Shown: one piece after another, positions 22,018 to 33,148 of the stretch
Layout of the letters: each line of letters opens with the position of its first letter
Numbering within the stretch: position 1 is the stretch's first letter
Source of the DNA: Pochonia chlamydosporia 170
Taxonomy: Eukaryota > Ascomycota > Sordariomycetes > Hypocreales > Clavicipitaceae
DNA: 64,000 nucleotides
Direction of reading: 5' to 3'
Assembly (NCBI RefSeq): GCF_001653235.2
Contig: NW_019154048.1
Coordinates: forward strand, 302,814 to 366,813
Translations under genes and position numbers: made by a program
The notes under the pieces: generated by a model
Seen by the model: only the letters and a program-made list of their open reading frames with translations
The model's database searches: none
What the model was told of the DNA's origin: nothing

Positions 22018-22947
22018 CAAAAGATGTTGTCGCCGTTCCTGGCTGTTGTCTGTGCTTCGGCACAATCTTGCAACTCGCTACGTTTCTCGCTTCCGCATCT
22101 CCACACTGAATACGAAAGTGTCTGGTTGGTTGGTTATGCCGCTTTCATCCAGCGGTTGGTTTGTGGCCACGCGGTTCCATCGTCAGAGGTGCTGTCAGAT
22201 AAGCTATTATCGTGACTGAGAGTTTAGACTTGGCTAGGGGATTTGGCTCAACCGTACTGCAGGTAAGGATGTGATGAGGCATGATCAATGTATATCGCAT
22301 TACTACTTGGCTCAATGACTTGCGATGTGTTCCCAATTCTTGCGCAACTAACACGACGACATCCGACGAAGGGATTGCGAGGGTAAGAAATTCCTTCGAC
22401 AGCTACGAGCTCGCTCATTCAACGACACGTTTTGCGACGTGTCGACACGGTTTTTCTGGTATCAAAAATTAGTGACAGAAAACTTGCTCAATGCCAATTT
22501 GCTGCACGGAGTAGGGCAGCTTCCAGACAGACTCAGTTGTGTACGCTGTCAGGTGTGTGATTTTGCTAGAAATGAGAAAGGCCACAGCAAGAGCACTTAC
22601 AAGATCGTGTTTATGAACTACAGTTCATTACGTCCTGTTTGACTTTGAGTGTTGGTCAGCGGCACTTTGCCTCATAAGAGAGAGCCACCTTGATTCTGTT
22701 GGTTCTGTGTCTCACTAAATTCTCACCAAGTTGGAAAGCAGAACAGACCCTGGATGAAAAGAGATTATTTGTCATCATCTGACATGGTATTTTGAAACCG
22801 CTTTTGCTGAAGAACTCCGACCTTTTATCTCTTCAGAATTCATCTCGTTCCCAGGCTGTTTTGTCCTCAACCACATCGATTACTCCGCAACCCAACACAC
22901 ATCTTCCATCAAAACAAGAACCAGAAACTGGATCGACACCGTTCGTC
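22018..22947. promoter_or_regulatory. Divergent upstream region between P450 and DUF4267 genes
   Basis: 930 bp shared upstream region. No further gene or clear regulatory motif is recognised. An in-frame ATG at 22,792 would extend the DUF4267 protein by 52 unconserved residues and is not preferred. Confidence 0.4.
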
Positions 22948-23337
22948 ATGTTTCAGCAATTCCAGTTCCGTCATATCCCCGCGCTGATTGCCGGTTCCAC
23001 TATGGCATTCGGTGGTTTATGGCCCATGTTTAATGCTCGCGCCGCGATGCTCGAGTTCGGTCTGCCGCCTCGTGTTGCCAACACGCCTGCTGCAGCGCCA
23101 GTGATGATTGTTGGCAATGTGCGCACCACAATCATTGGCACGTTGATACTTCTGTTTTACTTTCGCCAACAACTGGATGTCGTCGACACGTTTTTGGCTG
23201 TTACTGGCGCGTATGCTGGCTTGGTGGATAGTTATGTTGTCTGGAAAGAGGGCAGTCCTTCTAAGGCAACGTTTCGCTTGATAAGTTCATGGTTGATCGC
23301 GGCTTGGGGTATTTTTGGAATGACGGCTGGCCGTTGA
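22948..23337 (+). CDS. DUF4267 small membrane protein
   Basis: 129-aa single-exon protein with about four hydrophobic helices. These include IPALIAGSTMAFGGLWPMF, TTIIGTLILLFYF, TFLAVTGAYAGLVDSYVVW and LISSWLIAAWGIFGMTAG. Layout and motifs match the DUF4267 family, often found beside secondary-metabolism or redox genes in ascomycetes; no activity is known. The start at 22,948 (GTCATGTTT) is preferred because the family begins close to the first helix. Confidence 0.72.
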   Translation: MFQQFQFRHIPALIAGSTMAFGGLWPMFNARAAMLEFGLPPRVANTPAAAPVMIVGNVRTTIIGTLILLFYFRQQLDVVDTFLAVTGAYAGLVDSYVVWKEGSPSKATFRLISSWLIAAWGIFGMTAGR

Positions 23338-23487
23338 CTTGCGGGAGATGTCAAATTGAGTTTGAGTGGCAATGACTTGTAATTGCCTTCATTTTGTCAA
23401 ATGAGGTGGCTGCTGTTTCCATTGTATTTATAAACAACAATGGAAGCTTAGAAAGTAATCAGAACTTTTCTAAATCATATCCCCGCG

Positions 23488-25111
23488 TCATTCTGAGTGT
23501 CTAGCCCACGTAAAAACGAGGATAAGTAAAGAAAGACCAAATAGCACAGAGTCTCCAACCTCAGGAAGTTCGCGCCAACGTGGTTCCCATCCATCTCCAA
23601 TCTTTAGCAGCCAAATATAGAGCGGCCGTTTTGTCAAGATTGAGAGGCTTTCAAAAATCCCAATCAGGCAATACAGACACGCAATGTTTCTGCCTCTGGT
23701 GAATTGCGCGACAAGACTTCGTACCAGGTACGGATAGGTATTCGCAATTGGGATTAGGACAATGGCGACTAAGTCTTTGGGTGAGACTATTCCACTGGTA
23801 TCTGCACCAAAGGCACTAACAAGTGTTCCTATGAGTGCGATGAATAGGATAATAAGTGTAGGCCACAAGTCGCTGAAACCAGGTGAGAAGAAGCGCAGTA
23901 TCACAATAAGCCCAGGCAATAACAGCGCCGTCCATACCAAAAGTACCGAAAGAAGACCATAATTTGCGAATGCGACCGACAATTCAGGGACTCCCTGGGA
24001 GTATAGTTAGCATTGATTCGGGGGCTCAATAGAAGATGGATGCTGAGAGTGACGAACCTCGAATACCGTTGCGAGTAAGACTGTCAGTAGAAATGCACCA
24101 AGCCGCCAGTGATCCCAAAAGGTTTGACGCAGAACACTGCCAAGCACTCGTGCCACATTTTTGGCTATATCAAGGTTGGAAGGCTCGTCACCTGCACTGC
24201 TTGCCGGTTCATAAGACGGTTCCTGGGTGCTATCTGGAACAAATACTGTGAGACAGAGACAGATTCCCAGCACGACAAGCCCAATGCAGGTGGATATACG
24301 CTGGTCAATCTGTTGCAAATTGTAAGCAAGCAGCTGTCCCAGAATACCACCAAACACGGTAGCTGCCCCGAGGTATAGAAACACAAGAGACCTAGCAACT
24401 CGTTAGTCTAGCACACATGGTCTTTCCGAGAGTCGAGGACAAAGCTCACATCCGAGCTGCTTCAAGAATGTTTGCTGCAATTGCAAATACTACCGCAAAG
24501 AATGTGACATGCCCGCCGCCAATTAGTTTCAGCGCTGAAGAAAGCAGCACAAGGCGGAGAGGAAATATGCTTGGGAAGAAATCTGCGGTCACGAGATTAG
24601 CGACAGGACAGTCTTTTAGCGTTGCGTCCTACTTGTGAATGTACGTACAAACGATTGCGCGAAAGGCTTGAGAAAGCAGTATGCCGCAAACACTAATCGT
24701 CAGTATATTCTTACGACTGTATGTATCGGCAAGAACGCCAAAGGGTAGAGCCACCAAGATGCCGGGAAGTAGAGTCAGAGTATTATCCCAAAAATGGATG
24801 AAGCCAAGTTCGAACACCACCTCTGGGGCTAGGTTTCCACCGCTGTCCCTGCATCCATTGTTATATCCACTGCTTCCGTTGGAGGACAGAAACTGGTGAC
24901 AGATGGTTTCGCGTTCAAGTCTAGACGTGGCATCGGTAATAAGACAGCGACTGACACCGATGGTCAACAAGATGAGGCCAAGAAACGTGAATGTCAAAGC
25001 CTGATTTGGTTGCTGCGCCCGTTCGCGTTCTGGCAACTCGTTATCCTGGCTGCGAAGTTCGCCATCATCTGATGGCAATAGTAGTGGTTGTTGCTCAGCT
25101 GGATGTTCCAT
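23488..25111 (-). CDS. Major facilitator superfamily transporter
   Basis: Four exons: 25,111-24,649, 24,582-24,450, 24,391-24,058 and 23,994-23,488, giving 478 aa. All introns are GT-AG. The N-terminus is hydrophilic (EQQPLLLPSDD), followed by repeated hydrophobic helices. The MFS signature between TM2 and TM3 reads GVLADTYSRKNILTISV. The first extracellular loop is long with cysteines (ICHQF, NNGCRD), as in a fungal-specific MFS subgroup. The central loop (VPDSTQEPSYEPASSAGDE) is acidic. The substrate cannot be told from sequence. An alternative upstream ATG (25,156) adds 15 residues. It lies next to P450, DUF4267 and GST genes, which could form a small detoxification or metabolite group. 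Confidence 0.8.
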
Positions 25112-25866
25112 TAGACGCCCAACTTGTTTGCTGCAGCTTGTTGACTTCTGTATCAAGTATGCATCGGTGTAAGAGAGTGCTGGCTACAGAAAGACGCCTT
25201 TGTTTCGTGTGTTCGGGTTATAAGCGCCACACCTCGTCCTGTCCTACTGCTGACGCAACCCCTGCAGCTTTTCCTGCAGCTTTTCTGACTAGGCAGACCA
25301 AGGCATTGCAATACCCCTCATGTTGATGCTGAGGTGAGTTACTGGTTGTAGGCTACACAGTTCCAGAATGATCTGCACATTGGCTATTGGTAATGAGAGG
25401 CAGCTACAGAAAACCTTGGATAAGGAAAGCTTGACAGCGCAAATAGATAGCCGTTGTTTTTGATACCAGTAGATATTTAGAGTATATGGCTGTGTCCGAT
25501 CATCAAACGTATGAGTTTACCGGGCTTGGAATGCCTAGTGCCTAGGAGGCACAATATGAGTACCTCAGGTGAGATCGTTTCGTCCAACTGCGTACTGTCG
25601 GGGAAACCTGATAAGTGTGTCATTTCGAAGAAGACAAAAATTTAAACAAAACCCACTGTCACTCCAGTTATTTGCGGTTGCCGGTGACTGTCAGAAAAAA
25701 GAAAGATGCACTCGAGGCTCACACCCTTCACACCACAACGTTTCACTGATGTGACAAACGCAAGTTTGATGACATTATGACTATTTAGCCTTCAATTCCT
25801 TTAATTTGTTCCAAACTACTTAGAAAGCAGGCAAAAGATTCGAGTAAACGACTGCATATACCCTCA
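25112..25866. other. Intergenic, 755 bp
   Basis: Upstream of the MFS gene and downstream of the GST gene. A triple CTGCAG-like repeat (CCCTGCAGCTTTTCCTGCAGC) is near 25,260. No gene is seen. Confidence 0.4.
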
Positions 25867-26514
25867 CTAGAAAGCATTCTTCAAAGCTGGTCGGCTACCA
25901 ACTCTTTCACTCCAAGCCTTGACATTAGGAAACTTGTCCACATCCACCTTCATCATAGTCAACCACGCCATAAATGACCAGATGTGTGTGTCAGCCAGGC
26001 TATAAATATCACCAAGGAGATAGTCTTTGCCTTGCAGCGCACCGTCAAGTATAGCCAACCCATCGTCTATTCCCTTCTTCGCAGCTTCCCCATTGATCTT
26101 TTTCGCCTCTGTCTGGGCTTCAGTCTCGCCATCCGACTTCTCCGCCCGTAGAAAAGCACCAAGATTGCGCCCGTGAGACGCAAGGTTAACAGCCGACCAC
26201 ACAATCCACTTCATTGCCTCTCCACGCTGGACGCCGGCGGCGGGATAAAGCGATCTGTCGACACCAAATGTCTCTCCGAGATACATGGTAATTGCCCCAG
26301 ACTCCCAGATAGGAACGCCGTCGTGTACAATGGCTGGAACCACGCCATTGGGATTCACCTTTGACAGGTATTCGGGGGTGTGGGTGTCGCCATTCTTGAA
26401 TGAAAGCTCAATTCGCTCTGCCAAGGGTTCTTTGAGACCGTGTTCCAGCTCGGCCAAGACAGCAATCGTCACGCCGGCGGTTGAGAAAGGAACGAAGTAG
26501 AATTTGAGACCCAT
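25867..26514 (-). CDS. Glutathione S-transferase
   Basis: 215 aa, single exon. The thioredoxin-fold N-terminal domain has FYFVPFSTAGVTIAVLAELEHG and the cis-Pro loop NPNGVVPAIVHDG, followed by the glutathione-contact WESGAITMYL. The all-helical C-terminal domain has KDYLLGDIYSLADTHIWSFMAWL, the usual N-capping Asp motif. It conjugates glutathione to electrophiles in the cytosol and resembles bacterial/fungal GstB-type or Ure2-like enzymes. The ATG at 26,514 has a near-perfect context (TCCACCATGG). A 25-residue in-frame extension upstream (ATG at 26,589) is rejected as non-conserved. Confidence 0.9.
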   Translation of the reverse strand: MGLKFYFVPFSTAGVTIAVLAELEHGLKEPLAERIELSFKNGDTHTPEYLSKVNPNGVVPAIVHDGVPIWESGAITMYLGETFGVDRSLYPAAGVQRGEAMKWIVWSAVNLASHGRNLGAFLRAEKSDGETEAQTEAKKINGEAAKKGIDDGLAILDGALQGKDYLLGDIYSLADTHIWSFMAWLTMMKVDVDKFPNVKAWSERVGSRPALKNAF

Positions 26515-27169
26515 GGTGGACTGTAGATGTTGCAACTGTGTATACGGCTTAAGAATCGTTGCGTTGGATTTGAGGAAGAGATCGGACACGAGAACGCGAG
26601 GGGAGCGGTACTGTTTTTAAAAGAAGACGACTTGAATTATCTCACGAGGAGGCGCTTCAACATCCAATGCCCTTACCTCATTTCTGAAGTTCTGGGCCAA
26701 GCCAAGGAGTTCAGCTGGTGCCATGATTTGAACGGCTGAAACATTCACACATATTCACGCTGGTGTGAAAACTGGGGCCGAGAACAGAGTCGGTTGCGTA
26801 TATTCCGTATTCATGAGCGATAATCCACTCATTGGTCAAAGTGTATTTGCTTCTTGTCCCGAAAAGACGCCACATTGGGCAGCCCGACAAGCCGAGATCA
26901 TATTGAACTTGTCAACGGAACACAACCTGTACTGTCTCTCTGCATTAGCGGAGCGTTCCCTTTTGCTGGAATGACCTAGCGGTTATTTTCTTCGATAGAA
27001 TTCGCCAATGGCTGGGAAGTGCAACGGTTCCTTCACAATGCACGTCCCTTGATGGACTCCAACTGCAACTCTCTCTCATCTCTTTGATGTCTAAAGTTTG
27101 TTGAAAGATACAGCAGGAGTGGCCACATTTTAATATGGCTACATGCCTGTCACACGGTGTAACAAGGGC
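26515..27169. other. Intergenic, 655 bp, last normal-composition DNA before the AT-rich block
   Basis: Promoter side of the GST gene. No feature beyond short chance frames. Confidence 0.4.
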
Positions 27170-29708
27170 AGTATTCTAGGCTTAGAATTAATAGACTCTA
27201 TTTAGATATAATCTCTTTTAGTATTAAAGGTTTTTAGTTCTATTTAATCTAGCTACTTCTAAGAATTCTTATTTATATCTAACCTTCTAGTTCTACCTTA
27301 GGCTCTATTTTTAACCTTGTAATGCTACTGTAAAACTATCTCCCTTTGTGGTTATCCTGTGTAACCAACATCAAAGGACTCAAAGGCTCTCAGACCGTCC
27401 CGTCCCAACAGACTCCAAGGAAAATGCGGATTCAGCTCAGGCCAGACGGTCAAGACCGGGTAAGCCATGCATAAATGCCTGGGTAAGCCGCCTCCATAAA
27501 GGTCACGCAACAGTCGCGCAACGCTAACTATCCTGCAAAGCAACATTCACAATTCAGGTTTTTAATAATAGTACTAATTGCTATACTATTATGGTTGCTC
27601 CCAATGATAATTAGGAGGAAGAGAAAGTGGGAAGGGGGGGAAAGGCAGCAACATAATATAAAATTAGTACCCCCTTTCTTGCTTGCTTTATAAGTTTCCT
27701 AGCGTTCTCTTCTATCCGCTATTAGTTACCACGCAATAATACCTTATCTCTAAAAGCTATAGACTCTTCACAATAAAGACTAAATAACCCAGCAGCAATT
27801 ACAGACTAGGCTAAATCCTATAGCTAGATAGCTAACTAACACGTTAAGAATAATAAATAGAGAAACCTAAATAAATATAATAATACTATTAAGAAGAAGT
27901 AAGACTAGATACTAAATAAATATGCTATATAAGCATATAACTAGGCAGTAAAGATATATTTCCGCGTAATACTAACCTGCAAGCAGCTAGTGCTAGGATA
28001 AGTCTAAATATAATACTAACTTTAAGCAGTATAAAGAATCCCTACTTTAAAAGGGAGCGCTATTTCTGCCTATCTATAAGCTTAAGAATTTCTAGAGATT
28101 TTATAAAGATTAGTCTATTAGAAGACTTTATAATTATCTAATAGCTTAAATACTAAAAGCTTAAGTAAAGAAGTTTAAAGGGGGTTATATATATATAATA
28201 GAAAACCTTCTTAGCAATAAAGATACTAAGGAAATTAACTATATAAGTTTATCTAAGTAATTATATTCTTTTAACCCTTACTAACCTTAATATATAGTAG
28301 ATAAAGAATATTCTCTCTTATAAGAAGAATAATAGTATTAAAGATATTATAATGCTAAAGTATAACTATAAACTAGTAGACCTAGATTAATATCTAGACG
28401 CTTTATATACTAGAGAAGATCTTAGAATTACTTATAAGAGGACTAGGTTTTAGTTTTATCTTATCCTTCTAATATTTATAAATAGTAAAGCCTAAAAAGG
28501 CAGATTGCTAACTAATAGAATTAAGTATAAGGTAAATGCTAGCACTCTAAGAGCCCTAACCCTATATATCTTCTTACTGTCTTTATAGGATATTTACCTT
28601 ATGCTTAATAGAGATAATAAGGGTAATTAATAATTCTTCTTTAGCCTTAACTAATAAACTATTAAAAATAATAAAGATCCTAAGAATAATAAGTAATTAT
28701 AATATTCTTGCTTTCTCCTAAACTTTAACCTAAAGCTAATAAAATTAGATTTAGTATTACTAGCTATAAGTATAAACTTCTCTATTATAATGCTATTTTT
28801 CTATTGCTACTTCTTGCTATTATAAATAGCGCTCTTAATTAGGAGTATTTTATCTAGATCCTAAAAGGGAATAAAGATAGACCTATAGAATAGAATAATA
28901 TAGCTCTAGATATACCTATATATAGATTAGTTAATAGATAGGGTATAATCTATAAGACTAAGCTTATAAGTAAGTTTATCTTTTTAGCAATATTTAGGAA
29001 GCTTCCTATAGCAGAATATAACTATTTGCGTATATCTATATATATAATTAGGCGTAAAATTAGCAAGCAGCTTAATAGTAGGTTCTTTTATAGTCTTAAA
29101 GTTTATATATAAAAGTTATTAACTTATAACTAGAATAATATATAGAGGTAGAGAGATCTTAATACCTTATATAGGCTAATAAAACTATATTTAGCTAAAT
29201 TTATATTATATTTATATTATCCTGTGATAGATTTACTGTATTTATGCGCAAAAAGCTAGATTATATAGCAGTTAAATACTTTTAAGGTGTTAGTTAGTTT
29301 TAGCAGCCTAGTCTTCTAACTAAGTTACCTGCTACTCTAAGACATAAGATAAGCATACACCCTAATATTATTAAGCTATAAAAGACACTTAAAGAATTAA
29401 ATACTAGTCTATTAATAGAAAGAATTACTAAAAATAAGCTAAATGCTAGAAGAAAGCAGCTTAAAAGAGCAGCTTTAGAGAAGCACTACGCTAAATGCTT
29501 TAAGCAAAAGCAATAATAGAGACTGCTTTACGGCAACCTTTATAATGCATGCAATAATAAGAACCTACTTAACAACCTAATACCTAAGAAGGGTTATATT
29601 GCACAGGCTATAATAGGCACGTTACCTAGGGATAATATTAAGCAGCCTAGCCTTATGCAAGACGCCCTAGTACTGCTTACCAGCTATAGGAGCGTTTACT
29701 ATTATCCC

Positions 29709-32165
29709 TAGAGCATTGCTTGTATTGTATTTATTGTATTTTTTGGGGGTTGCTTGTATTTTGTATTATATTTATTTTGTATTATATTGTATTTATATTT
29801 TTTACCTACTCTATGTATTATATTATATTTTATATTATATTAAATATAATATAACGTAGGTGCATAGCGAGTCAGACAACATAGCGAGTTAGACACCTAA
29901 TACCACCTTATCACAAATATTCTATAGAATAATAACTATAGCATAAGAAATTAATTAATCTTTACTGCTATATTCTTTATTAGATATTTCTATATTAATC
30001 TAATAAGTTTGCGCGTTATAACTAGTCTTCCTATATATACTATATTGCTAACCCTTTATCTTATTATAGGGCTTATAACCTCTAGTCTGGTAATCTTCCT
30101 GCTTTATCTGCTCTTCTATATTATTCTAGTCTTAAAGAGCTTATCCCTTAGTAATAGTTATGCTATTGCCTTAATGTAATTATATTTTTTTAGCTCTATA
30201 ATGCTTGCTTAGTAGTATATTTGCTTCCTAAAGTTAGTTAATCTTAGCCTTTAAGAGTATAACCTAATATATTATTTTATATATTTCCTTTATAATCTAA
30301 TCTATAGCAGTTAAAATTAATATTAGTAAGCTTTCCTAATAGTAACTAATTTATCTTTTAATATAGTTAGTCTATAAAGTTGCCTTAGTTAGATTATTTA
30401 GGGTCTTTAGAACCCATAGATTTAGTAGCTTAGGTGCCTCTTTAACTAGTATTAGAGTCTATAGCCTTATATCTAGACGCAATAGAATACTATTTAGATT
30501 AAATAGAATAAGACCTATACCTCTAAAAGCTTCTTAGATATTTTCTTTAGTTATTATAGCTTTAAAGGCAGTATAAAACGTGGGAAAGAAGTTAGCCTGT
30601 ATAATGTGTGTAACGTGTGCCCTTATAAGTCCTTTAATTTCTTTGCTATATGCCTTCTTTAGTAGCCTAAAATAGCTAATATCTAATAGCTAAAGAATAT
30701 AGGATAAATAAGATAGCATATAAAGCATAATAATCTTATGCTCTTTATAGAATACCTTAAATTTAGTTAAGTAGTAACTTTTATGTCTATCTAGAATAAG
30801 AAGTTAATATGCGCTATAACTTTTAGGTTTAATATGCTTTTTAAAGTGCTAGATCTAATCTATAGCTTTCTTATTTATAGTCTAGCTATTATAAGTTATA
30901 GAGATAACCTAATCCTTTAGTAGCATGCTATCTTTATACTAGTTTCTAAGGTAAAACTGCCCTATAGCTATAATAAATAGCAGGATAGCTTTACCTTAGA
31001 AATTAATAGACTAGAGTACTAAAACCTATTTTCTATTACCTAGTTAAGCTAAACTTAGCTTACTGTGTCTTTCTAAGCTTATAACTACTATTATAATTAA
31101 GATTATACCTATTATAAAGCTAGTCTTATTAAAGTTATAAAAATCCTTATCTTATATGCTATATTTTATAATAGTATTATATATAAGCTTAAACTAAGGC
31201 TTAATTATCTTTAGATCTTTATATAAGGCCCTCTAATAGTTATATCTACGCGTAAAATATATAGATAGCTATAATTAGCGCTTAATAAAGTTTAAAGCCT
31301 ATTATAATCCTATAGGAGGTATATTGCAATCTATAAGTAGTTAATTTGCTATATCTTATATACCACTAAGTTAGGAAGGAAAAGACTGTAAATCTAGGTT
31401 AAGTATGTACTTAATAATTATTAACTCTTCTAGATCTATAAGTTTTTAAGAATTAGGCGTAGTATTGCGTTATATAGTTTTCCTATTATATTAGTTGTAA
31501 AGTAAACTATAGCTAATGCTATACACTTTTATAGCAGCTTGCATGCTTAACTTTAAGTCTCTTTGCATTGCTTTAATAGCTAAGATTAAACAATTCTCTT
31601 TACTTAAGGATTCTATGATTTATAGTTAAGAAATATGCAATTAAAAAGGGATAGTTCTATTTTTATAGTTAGGTGTCTAACTCGCTATATTGTCTAACTC
31701 GCTATGCACCTACGTTAATACAAAAATATAATACAAAAATACATTATATTTTAATTAGAAAAAAGAAATACTAAAAAAATCCCTAGAAATTCTATTTAGC
31801 TATAATAGTAGCTAAAAATAGCTAATAAATTAGTAATAGGGCTAGAAATAGCTATATAAGCTATAATTAGCTTCTAAAAACCTACTTTAAATTAGGCTAT
31901 ATTTTTGCATTATATAGAAATTAAACTTAGAACCTTAAGAAATTACTATTAATAGTAACTGCCTATAAATACAAAAATATAATGTATTTAAATACAATAT
32001 AATGTATTTTTTGCCTAGCCTATATATTATATTTTATATTATATTATATTTAAATATAATACATCTAAGATCCTATGTATTGTATTTTGTATTGTATTTA
32101 AATACAATATAATATAAATACAATACAAAAATACATTTTGTATTGTATTTTTTGGCAATGCTCTG
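29709..32165. mobile_element. Dead hAT-type DNA transposon with 8-bp target duplication (interrupted by a second element)
   Basis: The ends are an 11-bp inverted repeat, TAGAGCATTGC on the left and CAGAGCATTGC on the right read inward. They differ at one base, C versus T before A, the RIP context. Immediately outside, ATTATCCC occurs on both sides (29,701-29,708 and 32,166-32,173), an exact 8-bp target-site duplication as made by hAT transposases. Removing the inner element leaves about 0.6 kb with no coding capacity, so this was probably a short non-autonomous copy. Confidence 0.78.
29854..31715. mobile_element. Dead pogo/Fot1-type (Tc1-mariner) transposon nested in the hAT copy
   Basis: A 1,862-bp element bounded by 47-bp inverted repeats (29,854-29,900 and 31,669-31,715) that start ACGTAGGTGCATAGCGAG. 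They contain a doubled internal motif (AGCGAGTYAGACA). It is flanked by TA on both sides (29,852-29,853 and 31,716-31,717), the Tc1-mariner target duplication. The two arms differ at only two positions, both CA versus TA. The interior is AT-rich and has lost any transposase frame. The terminus layout with two internal direct repeats recalls pogo-family elements of filamentous fungi; the family name rests on that and on size. Confidence 0.85.
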
Positions 32166-32790
32166 ATTATCCCTAAGAGGCGCCCAAGAATAAATACTAC
32201 CCTTATTACAGCTTAGCAGTAAAGAGGTTAGCCTAAAGCTAATATTAATTGCATAATAGATAATAACTACCTAGTTTATAGTCTTCCGCCTTAAAAGAGA
32301 TTGTATATATTTATTGCTACTAGAGAAAGTTAATAGCTAAAACCTTAGGTATATGCTAGAGCGATTTAAAGTTTTACTTCTTCTATATAGCGTTTTACAT
32401 AAGGGATAATTAGCAAAATAATTGCTAGAACTATCTAGCACGTCTTAAGCACTACTGCTTAATTACATACTAATATACTCTATTGCGTCTAGCATTTTGC
32501 CTACTCTATAAATAGGCAGAGAAGCTCCTTCCGAGTAAGCAGCTATAATATTAGGAGCAGGATGCTAATACTATTTGCTATATTAATAAAGCGTATAGCT
32601 AGTCTTAGCAATATGCTAAGTATTACTTTTTATGTGATAGAAAACAGTTAGGCCTTTACTATCTCTATAATACATATAGCTATAGTATCTAGAATGCTAA
32701 GTTAATCCAAATAGAGGCCTTAGAGTTAGTAGTTAAGCTAACTATATAATTATTAGTTATTAACTGCAGTGTATTAAATTACTAAATAAA

Positions 32791-33148
32791 TGCAAGAAGC
32801 GCTGCTGATGCCTCCGAATCTGGCGGTTCGTGCCGCCGCTTTTGGTGGAGGGAGACACTGAGGGGCATCAAACCCACCCATGTACACTGTACCTTCTAGG
32901 CACCGACTTGTCTCCCAACCCCCTGTCTGCTTCCTGTGACTAACGCACAATGAGGCAGTGACGCACGCTCGGTAACCGCCATGGTCATTCTATCAAGGGG
33001 GCCAAATACAGCCAACCGCCCAGGCCACTAACAGCTGGCTTCGTCTAAAAAGGCAGCACCACCAACGTTCGTCTGGTGGTCTTCCTGGTCATCTGCACAA
33101 ATTTTGCGACTGCGTTAGAGATAGTTTCCTGCGTACCCTCCTCCAAAG
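32791..33148. other. Normal-composition leader between the AT-rich block and the DUF3435 gene
   Basis: Composition returns to about normal within a few bases of 32,790. No gene is seen. A perfect short inverted repeat, GCGGTTCG...CGCCGC-like, occurs near 32,822-32,842 (GGCGGTTCGTGCCGCC). Confidence 0.4.

Larger units (their letters stand above)
27170..32790. repeat. RIP-mutated, gene-free AT-rich block (about 5.6 kb) with nested dead transposons
   Basis: The sequence is dominated by A and T with excess TA dinucleotides. There is no reading frame of 60 or more codons on either strand from about 27,550 to 33,040. A short normal-composition island (27,340-27,560) separates a first AT-rich patch from the main block. 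This is what repeat-induced point mutation leaves in ascomycete repeats, and the terminal-repeat comparisons inside the block support that directly. The flanks around the nested elements (27,560-29,700 and 32,176-32,780) belong to an older mutated sequence. A Lys-rich stretch at about 29,390-29,515 still reads for roughly 40 codons on the + strand, but I cannot assign the original family with confidence. Confidence 0.85.

Noticed and set aside
32779..32790. TTAC-N7-A motif at the AT-rich border, resembling a Starship target site
   Set aside because: The match (TTACTAAATAAA) is very degenerate and expected often in AT-rich DNA. No second matching end is visible, so it was not used as evidence.
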